NCBI GenBank assembly: GCA_013297775.1
Contig: JAAFIL010000001.1
Span: forward strand, 187,711 to 251,710
Length of the DNA stretch: 64,000 nucleotides
DNA from: Bacteroidota bacterium
GTDB taxonomy: Bacteria > Bacteroidota > Bacteroidia > B-17B0 > Aurantibacillaceae
Reading direction: 5' to 3'
A model generated the notes under the pieces. That model saw only the letters and a list, made by a program, of their open reading frames with translations. It made no database searches and was not told the origin of the DNA. The position numbers were made by a program, and so were the translations under genes. This document shows, one piece after another, positions 16,351 through 25,654 of this stretch (positions are counted from its first letter, which is position 1; the number at the start of each line of letters is the position of its first letter).

Positions 16351-19300
16351 TTATTGTTTTACAATTTTTACAATGTTATTACCTTTTTCGTTTTTAATAC
16401 GAGCGTAGTAAATACCATTGGCTAAAGCTGTCACATTAACTTGATGATTTTTTTCTGTGAATGTTTCTGTCAAAACTACACGACCTGTTAAATCGAGCAT
16501 TTCTAAAGTTGTTGTATAATCCTTATCCATTTCAACAATAAACACGCCTGTGTTTGGGTTAGGATAAACATTTAGCACGGCACTAGCTGCACCGTTTTCA
16601 ACAACACCTATTGTTACCAAAACTCCAGTAGTAGCTGTAGCTACACAACCATTAGCTCCTGCACCAATTACAGAATAAATTGCTGAGGTATTCGGTGTAA
16701 TTGTAATCGAAGGGCCATTAAGGTTACCAGGATTCCAAGTGTAGCTGGTTGCACCACTAGCGGTAAACGTAATTGAAGAACCAAATGGTATGCTAACCGT
16801 AGGAGATACATTTAAAACAGGTGTAGCATTTACATTAATTGTTGTAGAAGCTGTACCAGCACATCCACCCGTTCCAATTACTGAATACGTTGTTGTAACG
16901 CTAGGTGTAACAATAATAGCTGCTGTGGTAGCATTGTTACTCCAACTGTAAGTAGTAGCACCACTTGCTGTTAAAGTAGTAGAGTTACCTGAACAAATTA
17001 CCGAAGGCGAAGCCGCAATATTAACAGCACCTGAAGGGCTTACTGTAAATACCGCAGGTGCCAAAGGACTTGTACAACCTGGAGATACAACTGTCCAATT
17101 GTAACCAAAATAATAGAAAGAATTACCCGCTGCGCTATTCGTCATGCTCATTACACCAGGAATGGTGAATGGATATAAGTTATTAGAAACAGAAGTTCTA
17201 AACATGGAAACGCTACCCGCTCCTTGTCCTAAACGGTAACCTACACCTGGAGGAACCACAAAGTTTAAAGGAACAACTTGACCAGAAACTGTATTGGTAA
17301 CAGGTACCGAAGTTGTTGTAATTAAGTTACCATTCAAATCGCGTAAATCGAATACTACGTTACCAACTGCACCAGCATAAACTGTTACATCTTGAATGAT
17401 ACACGTACTAAATACATCAAATATATTGTAGTTTGTACTCGTTTGTTGACCACCACCTGAGACAGTAGTATTAGTAGGTAAACCAATTTGATTTACTGCT
17501 TGCGATGAAGCTTGAGCATAATAAGTAGTAGTTACAGCAGCCGAAACAGGGAAACTATTTCCTGTTCCTAAACTTACCGTAGAGCTTGGACTAGCATACC
17601 AATTAACAGTTCCAAACGAAGAAGCAGTTACAGTGCCGCTTAATGTACCGCTTCCGCAAGCAATAGCCCCATTTGCTGTTATAGTTGGGTTAGTAACTGT
17701 TACGGCTTGTGTAGCAGTAAACACACAACCTAACGAAGAAGTGCCAATTACTGAATAAACAGTATTTGTAGTTGGAGAAACTGAAATTGAATTAGTGGTG
17801 GCACCTGTACTCCACGAATAAGAAGTAGCAGTACCTGAAGCGTTCAGCGTTACCGAACCTCCTAAACACGAAGCTGTTTGTCCGCTAATAGCTGCAATAA
17901 TAGGTGTTGTTAAAGTTGTAAGGTTTTGGTTATTGCTAGAGTTACCATCACCTGCTAAGTTAGAGATTGAAGTAAAGCTATAAGTACCAGGATTAACCAT
18001 GTTAACATTACCAACCAAAACCGTTACTGAACCTCCAGCAGGAATAGTAGGTGTATAAGTAGTATTAATAATTTGAGTGTTGGCACCCAATGCTACAGTA
18101 ACCGTAACAGGAATATTAGACATTGAACCTGTACCAAAATTATTCAACACAACAGATACTGGCGTTGCACTGGTATAACACGTGTTGGTAATAGGCGCTG
18201 CTAAAGCGGATATACCCGCATCTAATGCGCTTGCATTATAAACATTAATATTATCAATATCAACATAATAATCTGCCGTGTTAGCTGGAACTTTTGTGGC
18301 TAGGAATTTAATAACGATGTCTGAACCTGCATAAGCAGCTAAAGGATATGTTTTGCTAACAAAGGCTGTAGAGGACACGTGATTATTTGCATTAATAGTT
18401 GCCAATAAAGAGTAAGTTAATCCACAGTTACTTGAAACGTATAAATTTAACGAATCGCCAATAATTGCAGAAGTTTGCGTAGCTGCCGACGATGGGAAGC
18501 CCGAGAAATCTACATAGCGGTAATCAAACTTAATGGCTGTGCTCGGTGTAACCACACCTAATTTTAACATATCGGCTTCAGCACGCGTGCTGAAGGTACC
18601 GAATAAATTTTTAAACATACCGTTACTGCCGCTTGTACCATGATTAACGCCTACAAACCAAGAGTTAGTTGGATTATTAAGCCAGGTTACTGGGAGTGCC
18701 GATAGCGCATTAAAATCTTCAAAATATGGCAAAGGTGTTGCTCCTGTCGCTGTTACAGATCGCTGAACTACAGGGAATAAGGTATCGTTGCCTTTTGTTG
18801 GATCGGTTGATAGGTTTGTATAACATTTGAAGTTGTAAACACCAGCCGTTGTCATATTTACAATACCCACAGTTGCATTAGCAGTTGCGCCAGATGGAAT
18901 TGGCCCAGCTAAAGTTGTTGAAATAACCGATGTAATAGCTCCTGTTATGCTTACACTAACAGGTATATTAGAAACACTTGATGTTCCGTAGTTTTTAACC
19001 GTAACAACAACTTGTTCGTTATTGTTATAACACGGACGACCTGTTATTGGTGTAACAAATCCGTTAACACCCACGTCAATTGGAACAACGTTAGAAATAT
19101 TGATATTATCTAAATCCCAATAGTAATCTGAAAATGTTACTGGGTCTTTTCTACCTCTGAAACGAATAATGAAACTGCTACCAGCGTACGCTGCCAAATT
19201 ATATGTTTTACTAACAAATGCCGTTGATGTAACATGGTTAGAAGCATTGATAGATCCTAAAAGTGTAAACGTTTGACCACAATTAGTAGAAATGAAAATA

Positions 19301-20280
19301 TTTAGTGAGTCGTTAGCAATAGATGCTGTTGGTGTTGGTAAACCTGGATAACCCGAGTATTCCATTAAACGGTAATCGAACGTTAAAGAGGTGGAAGAGG
19401 TAGCTACCCCTAAATTTGGCGTTTGCGCAATAGCTAAAGTTTGTGTCGTACCGTATAAATTGCGCGTCATACCGTTTGTTCCGTTTGTTCCGTGGTTATT
19501 AAATACAAACCAAGGGTTGGACGAATTGACATTCCATAGTGGAGGGAAAATAGTAGAAGCATTGAAATCTTCTATTAAGGGTAAACTTGCACCTGCCAAA
19601 ACAGTTAAAACGGTTATATTAGTAGATACATTTCCAACTGAATTTGTTGCTATACAACGAAATTGCATGTTATTCATTGGGTTGGTTACTCCCGTAAGGT
19701 TTAATGTACGTGTTGTTACACCCGAGTAAGGTGCCACATTGGTTAAAGCCGTAAACGGACCACCAGTACTAGACTCCCACTGAAAACTGGTAGCACCCGA
19801 TGCGTTCATTATGTACGAACCGCTAGAACCTGAACATAAACTCAAAGTATTCGGTTGCAAAGTAATGCTAGGTGAACCTGCAATTGCAGTATTGCTATAA
19901 CTAGTTGTATGGCACAAACTTTCAGTACCACATGTGCTTGAAGTAGCCACGTGCAAATAATAAGTACCTGCGGTTAAAGTAGCTGTAATAGGAGGAAGAC
20001 CAGCAATAATAGAACCACTGCTAATACCAGTAGATAACGTTAAATAATTACCTGTACCCCCACTTGCCGAAAAGGTAAAAACACCAGAAACCCCTACCGT
20101 AAGTACGTTGTACTCGCCACCATAAGCGCACGTGGTAATGTTGGTAAACACGTTTGTAAAACTCGTAATGTTTGCCGACCCAAAAGCCGCCGAAGAATAA
20201 CAGGGCTGGGCCACTGCTTTAATTCCGAACATGAGAACTGATAAAAATAGCAGTTTTTTGAAGAAGTATATTTTTTTCAT
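16351..20280 (-). CDS. Large secreted multidomain protein with T9SS type A sorting domain
   Basis: This 1309-residue protein has an N-terminal signal peptide (MKKIYFFKKLLFLSVLMFGI ending AVAQ) and a C-terminal T9SS type A sorting domain: NVYPNPNTGVFIVEMDKDY, then EMLDLTGRVVLTETF and NGIYYARIKNEKGNNIVKIV. It should cross the inner membrane by Sec and the outer membrane by T9SS, then be anchored or released. The middle holds an Ig-like segment (about 135-225), two duplicated MAM-like blocks (LIEDFNASTIFPPLWN... and YFEDFNALSALPVTWL...), each followed by a CARDB-like beta domain, and several short Ig-like repeats of the type NASGATSFQW, SGTATSYSWS, SGATTYSW and SGATSYTW. Adhesin-like role is inferred. 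A single gene with its own terminator. Confidence 0.9.
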   Translation of the reverse strand: MKKIYFFKKLLFLSVLMFGIKAVAQPCYSSAAFGSANITSFTNVFTNITTCAYGGEYNVLTVGVSGVFTFSASGGTGNYLTLSTGISSGSIIAGLPPITATLTAGTYYLHVATSSTCGTESLCHTTSYSNTAIAGSPSITLQPNTLSLCSGSSGSYIMNASGATSFQWESSTGGPFTALTNVAPYSGVTTRTLNLTGVTNPMNNMQFRCIATNSVGNVSTNITVLTVLAGASLPLIEDFNASTIFPPLWNVNSSNPWFVFNNHGTNGTNGMTRNLYGTTQTLAIAQTPNLGVATSSTSLTFDYRLMEYSGYPGLPTPTASIANDSLNIFISTNCGQTFTLLGSINASNHVTSTAFVSKTYNLAAYAGSSFIIRFRGRKDPVTFSDYYWDLDNINISNVVPIDVGVNGFVTPITGRPCYNNNEQVVVTVKNYGTSSVSNIPVSVSITGAITSVISTTLAGPIPSGATANATVGIVNMTTAGVYNFKCYTNLSTDPTKGNDTLFPVVQRSVTATGATPLPYFEDFNALSALPVTWLNNPTNSWFVGVNHGTSGSNGMFKNLFGTFSTRAEADMLKLGVVTPSTAIKFDYRYVDFSGFPSSAATQTSAIIGDSLNLYVSSNCGLTYSLLATINANNHVSSTAFVSKTYPLAAYAGSDIVIKFLATKVPANTADYYVDIDNINVYNASALDAGISALAAPITNTCYTSATPVSVVLNNFGTGSMSNIPVTVTVALGANTQIINTTYTPTIPAGGSVTVLVGNVNMVNPGTYSFTSISNLAGDGNSSNNQNLTTLTTPIIAAISGQTASCLGGSVTLNASGTATSYSWSTGATTNSISVSPTTNTVYSVIGTSSLGCVFTATQAVTVTNPTITANGAIACGSGTLSGTVTASSFGTVNWYASPSSTVSLGTGNSFPVSAAVTTTYYAQASSQAVNQIGLPTNTTVSGGGQQTSTNYNIFDVFSTCIIQDVTVYAGAVGNVVFDLRDLNGNLITTTSVPVTNTVSGQVVPLNFVVPPGVGYRLGQGAGSVSMFRTSVSNNLYPFTIPGVMSMTNSAAGNSFYYFGYNWTVVSPGCTSPLAPAVFTVSPSGAVNIAASPSVICSGNSTTLTASGATTYSWSNNATTAAIIVTPSVTTTYSVIGTGGCAGTASTTINVNATPVLNVSPTVSIPFGSSITFTASGATSYTWNPGNLNGPSITITPNTSAIYSVIGAGANGCVATATTGVLVTIGVVENGAASAVLNVYPNPNTGVFIVEMDKDYTTTLEMLDLTGRVVLTETFTEKNHQVNVTALANGIYYARIKNEKGNNIVKIVKQ

Positions 20281-20297
20281 AGTTTGATTAATTAAAG

Positions 20298-20305
20298 CAA
20301 AAGTA
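20298..20305 (-). promoter_or_regulatory. Possible -7 box of the T9SS protein gene
   Basis: TACTTTTG on the minus strand matches TAnnTTTG and lies 17 bp upstream of the ATG. No clear TTTG -33 box stands at the usual distance. The rest of the 216-bp gap to hemL (20281-20496) shows no gene. Confidence 0.35.
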
Positions 20306-20496
20306 ATTATTTAAACGGTATATCCTAATGTTAAATCAACGTTTTAACATGACGAGAGGTGTTCTTAATATGCCGAAAATGCAACAAGTATTGGAATGCT
20401 ACTTGTTAAGAGAATGTTATTGTTTTGATAATGAATACATTAACTCATTATTTCAATCTTAATTTTGTGTAAACGATCGGGAATAGTATTTGTTAA

Positions 20497-21786
20497 TTAT
20501 TCGATTAATAACATCTTTAAAGCCTCTTTAAAGGCTAAAATAGTTTTGTCTAAATCGTCGTAAGTATGCGCCGAACTGATAAAACCTACTTCATAACCAC
20601 TCGGACCTAAGTAAATACCCTTTTTTAATAAGGTTTGATACAGGGTTTTAAAATACTGCATGCTGTTGGCATCAATATCATCGGCATTTGTGATGTTTTT
20701 TTTATCGGTAAATGCTATCCAAAATATACTTCCTAATGTAAATAATTTGAATAAAGGAAAGGAATTAACCGACATTATACCGTTTACTAAATACTGGGTT
20801 TTTTCTTCAAGTTCTCTGTAAAAATGAGGTTGTAAACACTGGGTTAATTGAGCAATACCCGCCGTCATAGCCACAGGGTTACCGCTTAAAGTACCTGCTT
20901 GATACACATTACCTTCGGGCGATACACAACTCATTATTTCTTGAGATGCCCCATAAGCCCCCACAGGAAACCCTCCGCCAATTATTTTCCCATAAGTACA
21001 AATATCGGGTTGAATGCTGTAAAGACCCGCCGCACCACAAAAACTAACCCTAAACCCACTAATAACCTCATCAAAAATTAAAAGGGACTGGTGTTGCGTA
21101 CACACTTCCCTCAAAAAACTTAAAAAGGCTTTGCCCTGCAATAAAAGCCCATTATTAGCCGGAATCGGTTCAATAATGACACAAGCAATTTCATCTTTAA
21201 AACGTTCAAACGCTTGCAAAACGGCTTCTTTATTATTAAGGGGCACGGTAATGGTTTCGTTTACAAAACTCTCGGGCACGCCTGCACTACTGGTATTTCC
21301 AAAGGTTACCAAACCGCTTCCGGCTTTCACCAATAACGAATCCACATGACCGTGGTAACAGCCTTCAAATTTTAAAATTTTTGTTCGCCCGGTATAACCC
21401 CTTGCTAAACGAATAGCACTCATCACCGCTTCGGTACCACTACTCACAAAACGAATCTTCTTAATAAACGAATTGAAAGTTAATATCAACTCGGCGAGTT
21501 CATTCTCAAGCCGTGTTGGCGCACCAAACGATGTTCCATTTCGCATCGTATTTTCCACCGCATTTAATACCTCATCGTTGGCATGTCCTAAAATTAAAGG
21601 CCCCCAACTGCAACAGTAATCAATGTATTCATTACCATCGGCATCCCAAATATGCGATCCCTTTCCGCGCTCTATAAATAAAGGATTTCCTCCCACACTA
21701 CGAAATGCCCGAACAGGCGAGTTAACACCTCCAGGAAAATAATTTTTAGCCTTTTCAAATAAACGAGCCGATTGAGATGTTTGCAT
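20497..21786 (-). CDS. hemL: Glutamate-1-semialdehyde 2,1-aminomutase
   Basis: HemL is a PLP enzyme that converts glutamate-1-semialdehyde to 5-aminolevulinate, the tetrapyrrole precursor. The PLP lysine is Lys267 in TYGKIIGGGFPVGAYG. Other class-III aminotransferase features are the YFPGGVNSPVRAF start, SSGTEAVMSAIRLARG (phosphate binding), EGCYHGHVDSLLVKAGSG and FDEVISGFR (the Asp that holds the pyridine ring). The 429-residue length is standard. It stands alone; the other heme genes are not nearby. Confidence 0.97.
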   Translation of the reverse strand: MQTSQSARLFEKAKNYFPGGVNSPVRAFRSVGGNPLFIERGKGSHIWDADGNEYIDYCCSWGPLILGHANDEVLNAVENTMRNGTSFGAPTRLENELAELILTFNSFIKKIRFVSSGTEAVMSAIRLARGYTGRTKILKFEGCYHGHVDSLLVKAGSGLVTFGNTSSAGVPESFVNETITVPLNNKEAVLQAFERFKDEIACVIIEPIPANNGLLLQGKAFLSFLREVCTQHQSLLIFDEVISGFRVSFCGAAGLYSIQPDICTYGKIIGGGFPVGAYGASQEIMSCVSPEGNVYQAGTLSGNPVAMTAGIAQLTQCLQPHFYRELEEKTQYLVNGIMSVNSFPLFKLFTLGSIFWIAFTDKKNITNADDIDANSMQYFKTLYQTLLKKGIYLGPSGYEVGFISSAHTYDDLDKTILAFKEALKMLLIE

Positions 21787-21801
21787 AATTTTTTATTACT
21801 G

Positions 21802-21809
21802 CAAAAATA
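21802..21809 (-). promoter_or_regulatory. Possible hemL -7 box
   Basis: TATTTTTG on the minus strand matches TAnnTTTG, 15 bp upstream of the hemL ATG. A -33 element is not evident. Confidence 0.35.
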
Positions 21810-21882
21810 ACATTATTCTACCGAATCTTTTTGCTTGCGCATTTTGTTTTAAAGCCCTAAAATTACAACACCTTAAAATGAT

Positions 21883-23151
21883 ATGATACGTCCGTTTGAA
21901 AATACATTGGCCTTTAGTCGCCAAGCCGATGAACTCGATTCCCTAAAAACGTTTCGAGATAAATTCTACATTCCACAACATCAAGGGCGCAAGGTTGTTT
22001 ATTTTACAGGCAATTCCTTAGGTTTACAGCCCAAAACAACAGCAAGCTACATTCAACAAGAGCTAAACGATTGGGCCACCTTTGGGGTGGAAGGGCATTT
22101 CTTAGCTAAAAATCCGTGGATGCCTTATCACGAATTGCTAACCGAAAAAATGGCCAAACTGGTGGGCGCTAAAAACGAAGAGGTGGTTATGATGAATCAA
22201 CTAACCGTTAATTTACATTTGTTGATGGTTAGTTTCTATCGCCCAAGCCCCACACGCTACAAAATTTTATGCGAAGCCAAAGCCTTTCCAAGCGATCAAT
22301 ACGCCCTGCAATCGCAACTGCAATTTCATAGCTTCGATGTCAACGAAGCCTTAATAGAAATAGCACCTCGACAAGGTGAGTTTCATATTCGCCACGAAGA
22401 TATTTTAGAGGCCATCGAAACACACGGCAACACCATCGCACTCATCATGATTGGTGGTGTAAACTATTTTAGCGGTCAGGTCTTCGACATGAAAGCCATT
22501 ACACAAGCCGGACACAAAGTAGGGGCTTTAGTTGGTTTCGATTTAGCACATGCCGCCGGAAATATTAAATTAAACCTACACGATTGGGAGGTAGATTTTG
22601 CAGCGTGGTGTAGCTACAAATACCTCAACAGCGGGCCAGGCGGTGTAGCGGGGGCATTTATACATCAAAAGCACGTCAACAATGCCGAATTACCGCAATT
22701 TGCAGGCTGGTGGGGGCACGATAAAAACACACGTTTCTTAATGGACAACACCTTTGTACCCATCCCTTCGGCCGAACGTTGGCAACTTAGTAACGCCCCC
22801 ATTTTAAGTATGGCGGCCTGTTTAGCCAGCCTCGATATATTTAACGAAGTAGGCATGGATACTCTAATCGAAAAAAGTAAACACTTAACGGCTTACTTAG
22901 AGTTTATTGTTACCCAACTTAATACCAAAAAAAACAACTGCTTACAAATTATTACACCGCCTCAAAACAGAGGCTGTCAATTAAGTATAGTGGCCAAGGG
23001 CTACGGCAAACCCCTTTACGAAAAACTAATGGCCAACGGCGTTATACCCGATTGGCGCGAACCCAATGTTATACGTTGCGCCCCTGTGCCACTCTACAAT
23101 AGTTTTGAAGACGTTTACCGTTTTGGCGAAATACTAGAGGCACTGTTATAA
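21883..23151 (+). CDS. kynU: Kynureninase
   Basis: KynU is a PLP enzyme that cleaves kynurenine to anthranilate and alanine (and 3-hydroxykynurenine to 3-hydroxyanthranilate) in tryptophan catabolism and NAD synthesis. The PLP lysine is Lys246 in SYKYLNSGPGG. Further family motifs are FTGNSLGLQPK (41-51), VMMNQLTVNLHLLM, GGVNYFSGQVFDM and VGFDLAHAAGN, with the ring-binding Asp220. The 422-residue length is standard. The GSCFA gene follows with no gap between the stop and the ATG, so they are cotranscribed. No kynurenine monooxygenase or tryptophan dioxygenase gene is adjacent. Confidence 0.97.
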   Translation: MIRPFENTLAFSRQADELDSLKTFRDKFYIPQHQGRKVVYFTGNSLGLQPKTTASYIQQELNDWATFGVEGHFLAKNPWMPYHELLTEKMAKLVGAKNEEVVMMNQLTVNLHLLMVSFYRPSPTRYKILCEAKAFPSDQYALQSQLQFHSFDVNEALIEIAPRQGEFHIRHEDILEAIETHGNTIALIMIGGVNYFSGQVFDMKAITQAGHKVGALVGFDLAHAAGNIKLNLHDWEVDFAAWCSYKYLNSGPGGVAGAFIHQKHVNNAELPQFAGWWGHDKNTRFLMDNTFVPIPSAERWQLSNAPILSMAACLASLDIFNEVGMDTLIEKSKHLTAYLEFIVTQLNTKKNNCLQIITPPQNRGCQLSIVAKGYGKPLYEKLMANGVIPDWREPNVIRCAPVPLYNSFEDVYRFGEILEALL

Positions 23152-24123
23152 ATGCAGTTTCACTTAAACCATATCCCTACCCCGTCGGCCTACCTGTTAA
23201 CTCATCAACAGCCAATCGTTAGCCTAGGCAGTTGCTTTGCGCAAAATATGGGCACCTATTTGCAAACACATCACTTTCAATGCGAACTTAATCCGTTTGG
23301 CATTTTATTCAATCCCATCAGCATTGCAAACGCCTTAACCTGCAGTTTAAACGGCAGTTGGCCAACAATGCAACACTTTGTGCAGCACAAAGGATTATGG
23401 TTTAGTTACCAATACCACAGCCATGTTTACGCCACTAGTGCCGAGGCATTGGCCGAAAAAATAAATCACATTAATACACAACTTCGTCATCAACTCGCAA
23501 ACGCCTCGGTATTATTTATCACCTTTGGTTCGGCCCATGCTTACCAACATCTTCAAAGCCAATACACCGTTGCCAATTGCCACAAACAAGCGGCGCAGCT
23601 ATTCCATAAAGCATTACTCTCCGTCGAAACCATTTACAAAACGTGGCAAACCGTGTTAAACCTATTAAAAGTGAAAAACCCAAATCTTCAAATTGTATTT
23701 AGCGTATCGCCAGTGAAATATTTAAAAGATGGAGTTCACGAAAATAATTTGAGTAAATCCGTTTTATTATTAAGCACACATCAACTTGTTACTACCGAAA
23801 AACAAACGGCCTATTTTCCAGCGTTTGAATTAGTAACTGACGATTTGCGCGATTACCGATTCTATAAAGCAGACTTGGCGCACCCTAACGAACAAGCCAT
23901 ACAGTATGTGTGGGATAAATTTAGTACCACTTTTTTCGATGCGCCAACCCTACAACTCAATAAAGAATTAGAGCGCATTCAGCAAGCCATGGCACATCGC
24001 CCACTGCACCTCGAAAGCGAAGAATACCAATTGTTTAAAGAGAGCCATTTAAAAAAATGCCTGTACTTGCAACAAGCCCATCCCTTTTTAAATTTAACGA
24101 AAGAAATAGCCCACTTCAATTAG
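23152..24123 (+). CDS. GSCFA domain protein
   Basis: The family name motif is visible: SLGSCFAQNMG at residues 24-34. It is followed by NPFGILFNPISIANAL, FITFGSAHAYQH and VFSVSPVKYLKDGVHENNLS, and DDLRDYRFYKADLAHPNEQA. The order of Ser, Gly, Asn-like and Asp-x-x-His blocks resembles SGNH hydrolases, so an esterase-type activity is plausible but unproven. No signal peptide is present. It abuts kynU directly; a functional link with kynurenine metabolism is not evident from sequence. Confidence 0.9.
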   Translation: MQFHLNHIPTPSAYLLTHQQPIVSLGSCFAQNMGTYLQTHHFQCELNPFGILFNPISIANALTCSLNGSWPTMQHFVQHKGLWFSYQYHSHVYATSAEALAEKINHINTQLRHQLANASVLFITFGSAHAYQHLQSQYTVANCHKQAAQLFHKALLSVETIYKTWQTVLNLLKVKNPNLQIVFSVSPVKYLKDGVHENNLSKSVLLLSTHQLVTTEKQTAYFPAFELVTDDLRDYRFYKADLAHPNEQAIQYVWDKFSTTFFDAPTLQLNKELERIQQAMAHRPLHLESEEYQLFKESHLKKCLYLQQAHPFLNLTKEIAHFN

Positions 24124-24247
24124 AACTAATGGTAGAGACTTTTGAGTATAACCGATTAGAAAATTAATGCCGTGCCCCCTATAAAGTTTGTTGATAGCTT
24201 AGTGTATAAATGAAACTATTAATTTCTACTAATATTTAGTTCTACTT

Positions 24248-24412
24248 AGAGGCTGTCTAGATTCTATTTATTTGGAATGTTATAGGGTATTTTTTTATCA
24301 GGCGAGGTGCGTTTTGCAGGCCATAGCAGAGCCGCTACGGTCAAAAAACGCAACGAAGCATGGTGAAAAAAGACACATAACAAACATTTTAAATAGAATC
24401 TAGACAGCCTCT
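24248..24412. repeat. 165-bp palindromic MITE-like element flanked by TTA
   Basis: Perfect 23-bp inverted repeats form the ends (24248-24270 and 24390-24412); both begin with the bases AGAGGCTGTCTAGATTC read inward. The inner arms are partly complementary. If the ends are taken as GAGGCTGTC..., the element is flanked by TTA on both sides, consistent with a 3-bp target duplication of the TNA kind made by some IS5-family elements. No coding capacity. It occupies the middle of the 487-bp gap 24124-24610; 24124-24247 shows nothing else. Confidence 0.75.
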
Positions 24413-24441
24413 TAGGGTCGGGCTTTGCGCTTTAGCCGCTC

Positions 24442-24557
24442 GGGCTGCCGCTTCATTTATATTGAGCGAAGCCGAAATAATCCCTCACGTGGAAAGAATC
24501 CCTCACGCAGGGCTGCCGTTTCATTTATGTTAAGCGAAGCCGAAATAATCCCTCACG
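24442..24557. repeat. Two 48-bp direct repeats
   Basis: Copies at 24442-24489 and 24510-24557 differ at three bases and are separated by 20 bp that itself repeats part of the unit (AATCCCTCACG). The sharing of GGGCTGCCG, GCGAAGCCGAAATAATCCCT and the spacing give a 68-bp period. Non-coding. The role is unknown. Confidence 0.85.
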
Positions 24558-24610
24558 GAAAGAGAGTTATTACTTGTTGTAACGTTCAATAAAAAACAGT
24601 GGGTTTAATC

Positions 24611-25654
24611 TCACTTCTTGTCTAACGCATTCAAACCATCTATGGCTCCTTGAAAATTAGGCTTTAATTGTAAGCACATGTTATAATCGGCTTTGGCATT
24701 GAGCTTATCTTTTAATAAGGCGTAAGTGTAGGCACGCGAATAATACGCCTCGGCAAACGATGCGTCGTTCGCAATGGCTTTCGAAAAATAATCTAAGGCT
24801 TTAGCCGTATCGTTTTTACTAAACAAATAAATAACACCTAAATTATAACACACTTGCGCATCGGTTTTATCCGTCTTTAAAATCAACTCATACAAACGAA
24901 TGGCATCATCCACCTTTTTTAATTTTTGTAATAACTTAGCTTTAGCATATAACACTTTTGAGTCGTTCATGCGCAGACGTAAAGCATTATCGTAATAATC
25001 GAAGGCAATAGGATTAGACGAAGCAGCATACAAAACACCAATATCAAAAAAAGCTTCGTAGTATTTATTATCTTGCTCGGTGGCGGTAATTAGGCTCGAT
25101 ATAGCGCGCGCAGTATCGCCATTCTCAGCATAAATAGTTCCTTTTAAATGATACGCCTTGGCCATGTTTTCATTTATTTTAAGAGCTTTATTTACATAGT
25201 CTAAAGCAGGTTGGTATTGCTTCACAATGTAATACAACTCGGCCGCTTTCAACAGGGCTTCTACATTATCCGGAAATCGTTTGGTAACGGTCTCCAATAT
25301 ATCTCTTGCTTCGCGGGTTTTATTTTTAGCATAAGCCAAATCTACTTTAGTTATATAATAATCGGCTTTGCTGCTGTCTAAATTTAAAGCGCGTTTAACA
25401 TCGCCCTCCGCCAAATCAAATTGCTTTAAACCAATATAAATATAGGCCCGTTTGCTGTATAAGGCGGGGTCGTTGGGCGATTTAAGAATTTGTGTATTTA
25501 ACGCTTTTAATTCAGGCAAATTAAGTTTGACACTTAAACTATCAGCTTTACTGAGTTCCTTGGCATCCGTTTTAACTTCGGTTTTGCATTGACTAAGTAC
25601 TAATACTGAACATAGCACTACTAAAAAAAATACTGGATTCGGTTTACAATTCAT
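24611..25654 (-). CDS. TPR lipoprotein
   Basis: A lipoprotein signal with lipobox VLSQC (Cys at residue 23 from the ATG) is followed by about eight tetratricopeptide repeats covering residues about 50-340; for example AYIYIGLKQFDLAEGDVKRA, AYHLKGTIYAENGDTARAIS and VCYNLGVIYLFSKNDTAKAL. It should be anchored in a membrane facing the periplasm and act as a protein-interaction scaffold. The ATG at 25654 is chosen; the TTG four codons upstream is less likely. It overlaps the end of the iron-sulfur gene by 11 bp, hence is the last gene of that operon. Confidence 0.85.
   Translation of the reverse strand: MNCKPNPVFFLVVLCSVLVLSQCKTEVKTDAKELSKADSLSVKLNLPELKALNTQILKSPNDPALYSKRAYIYIGLKQFDLAEGDVKRALNLDSSKADYYITKVDLAYAKNKTREARDILETVTKRFPDNVEALLKAAELYYIVKQYQPALDYVNKALKINENMAKAYHLKGTIYAENGDTARAISSLITATEQDNKYYEAFFDIGVLYAASSNPIAFDYYDNALRLRMNDSKVLYAKAKLLQKLKKVDDAIRLYELILKTDKTDAQVCYNLGVIYLFSKNDTAKALDYFSKAIANDASFAEAYYSRAYTYALLKDKLNAKADYNMCLQLKPNFQGAIDGLNALDKK

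Noticed and set aside
19391-19729. 112-codon frame antisense to the T9SS surface protein
   Set aside because: Low-complexity shadow of the Ser/Thr/Asn-rich repeats, without a family match.
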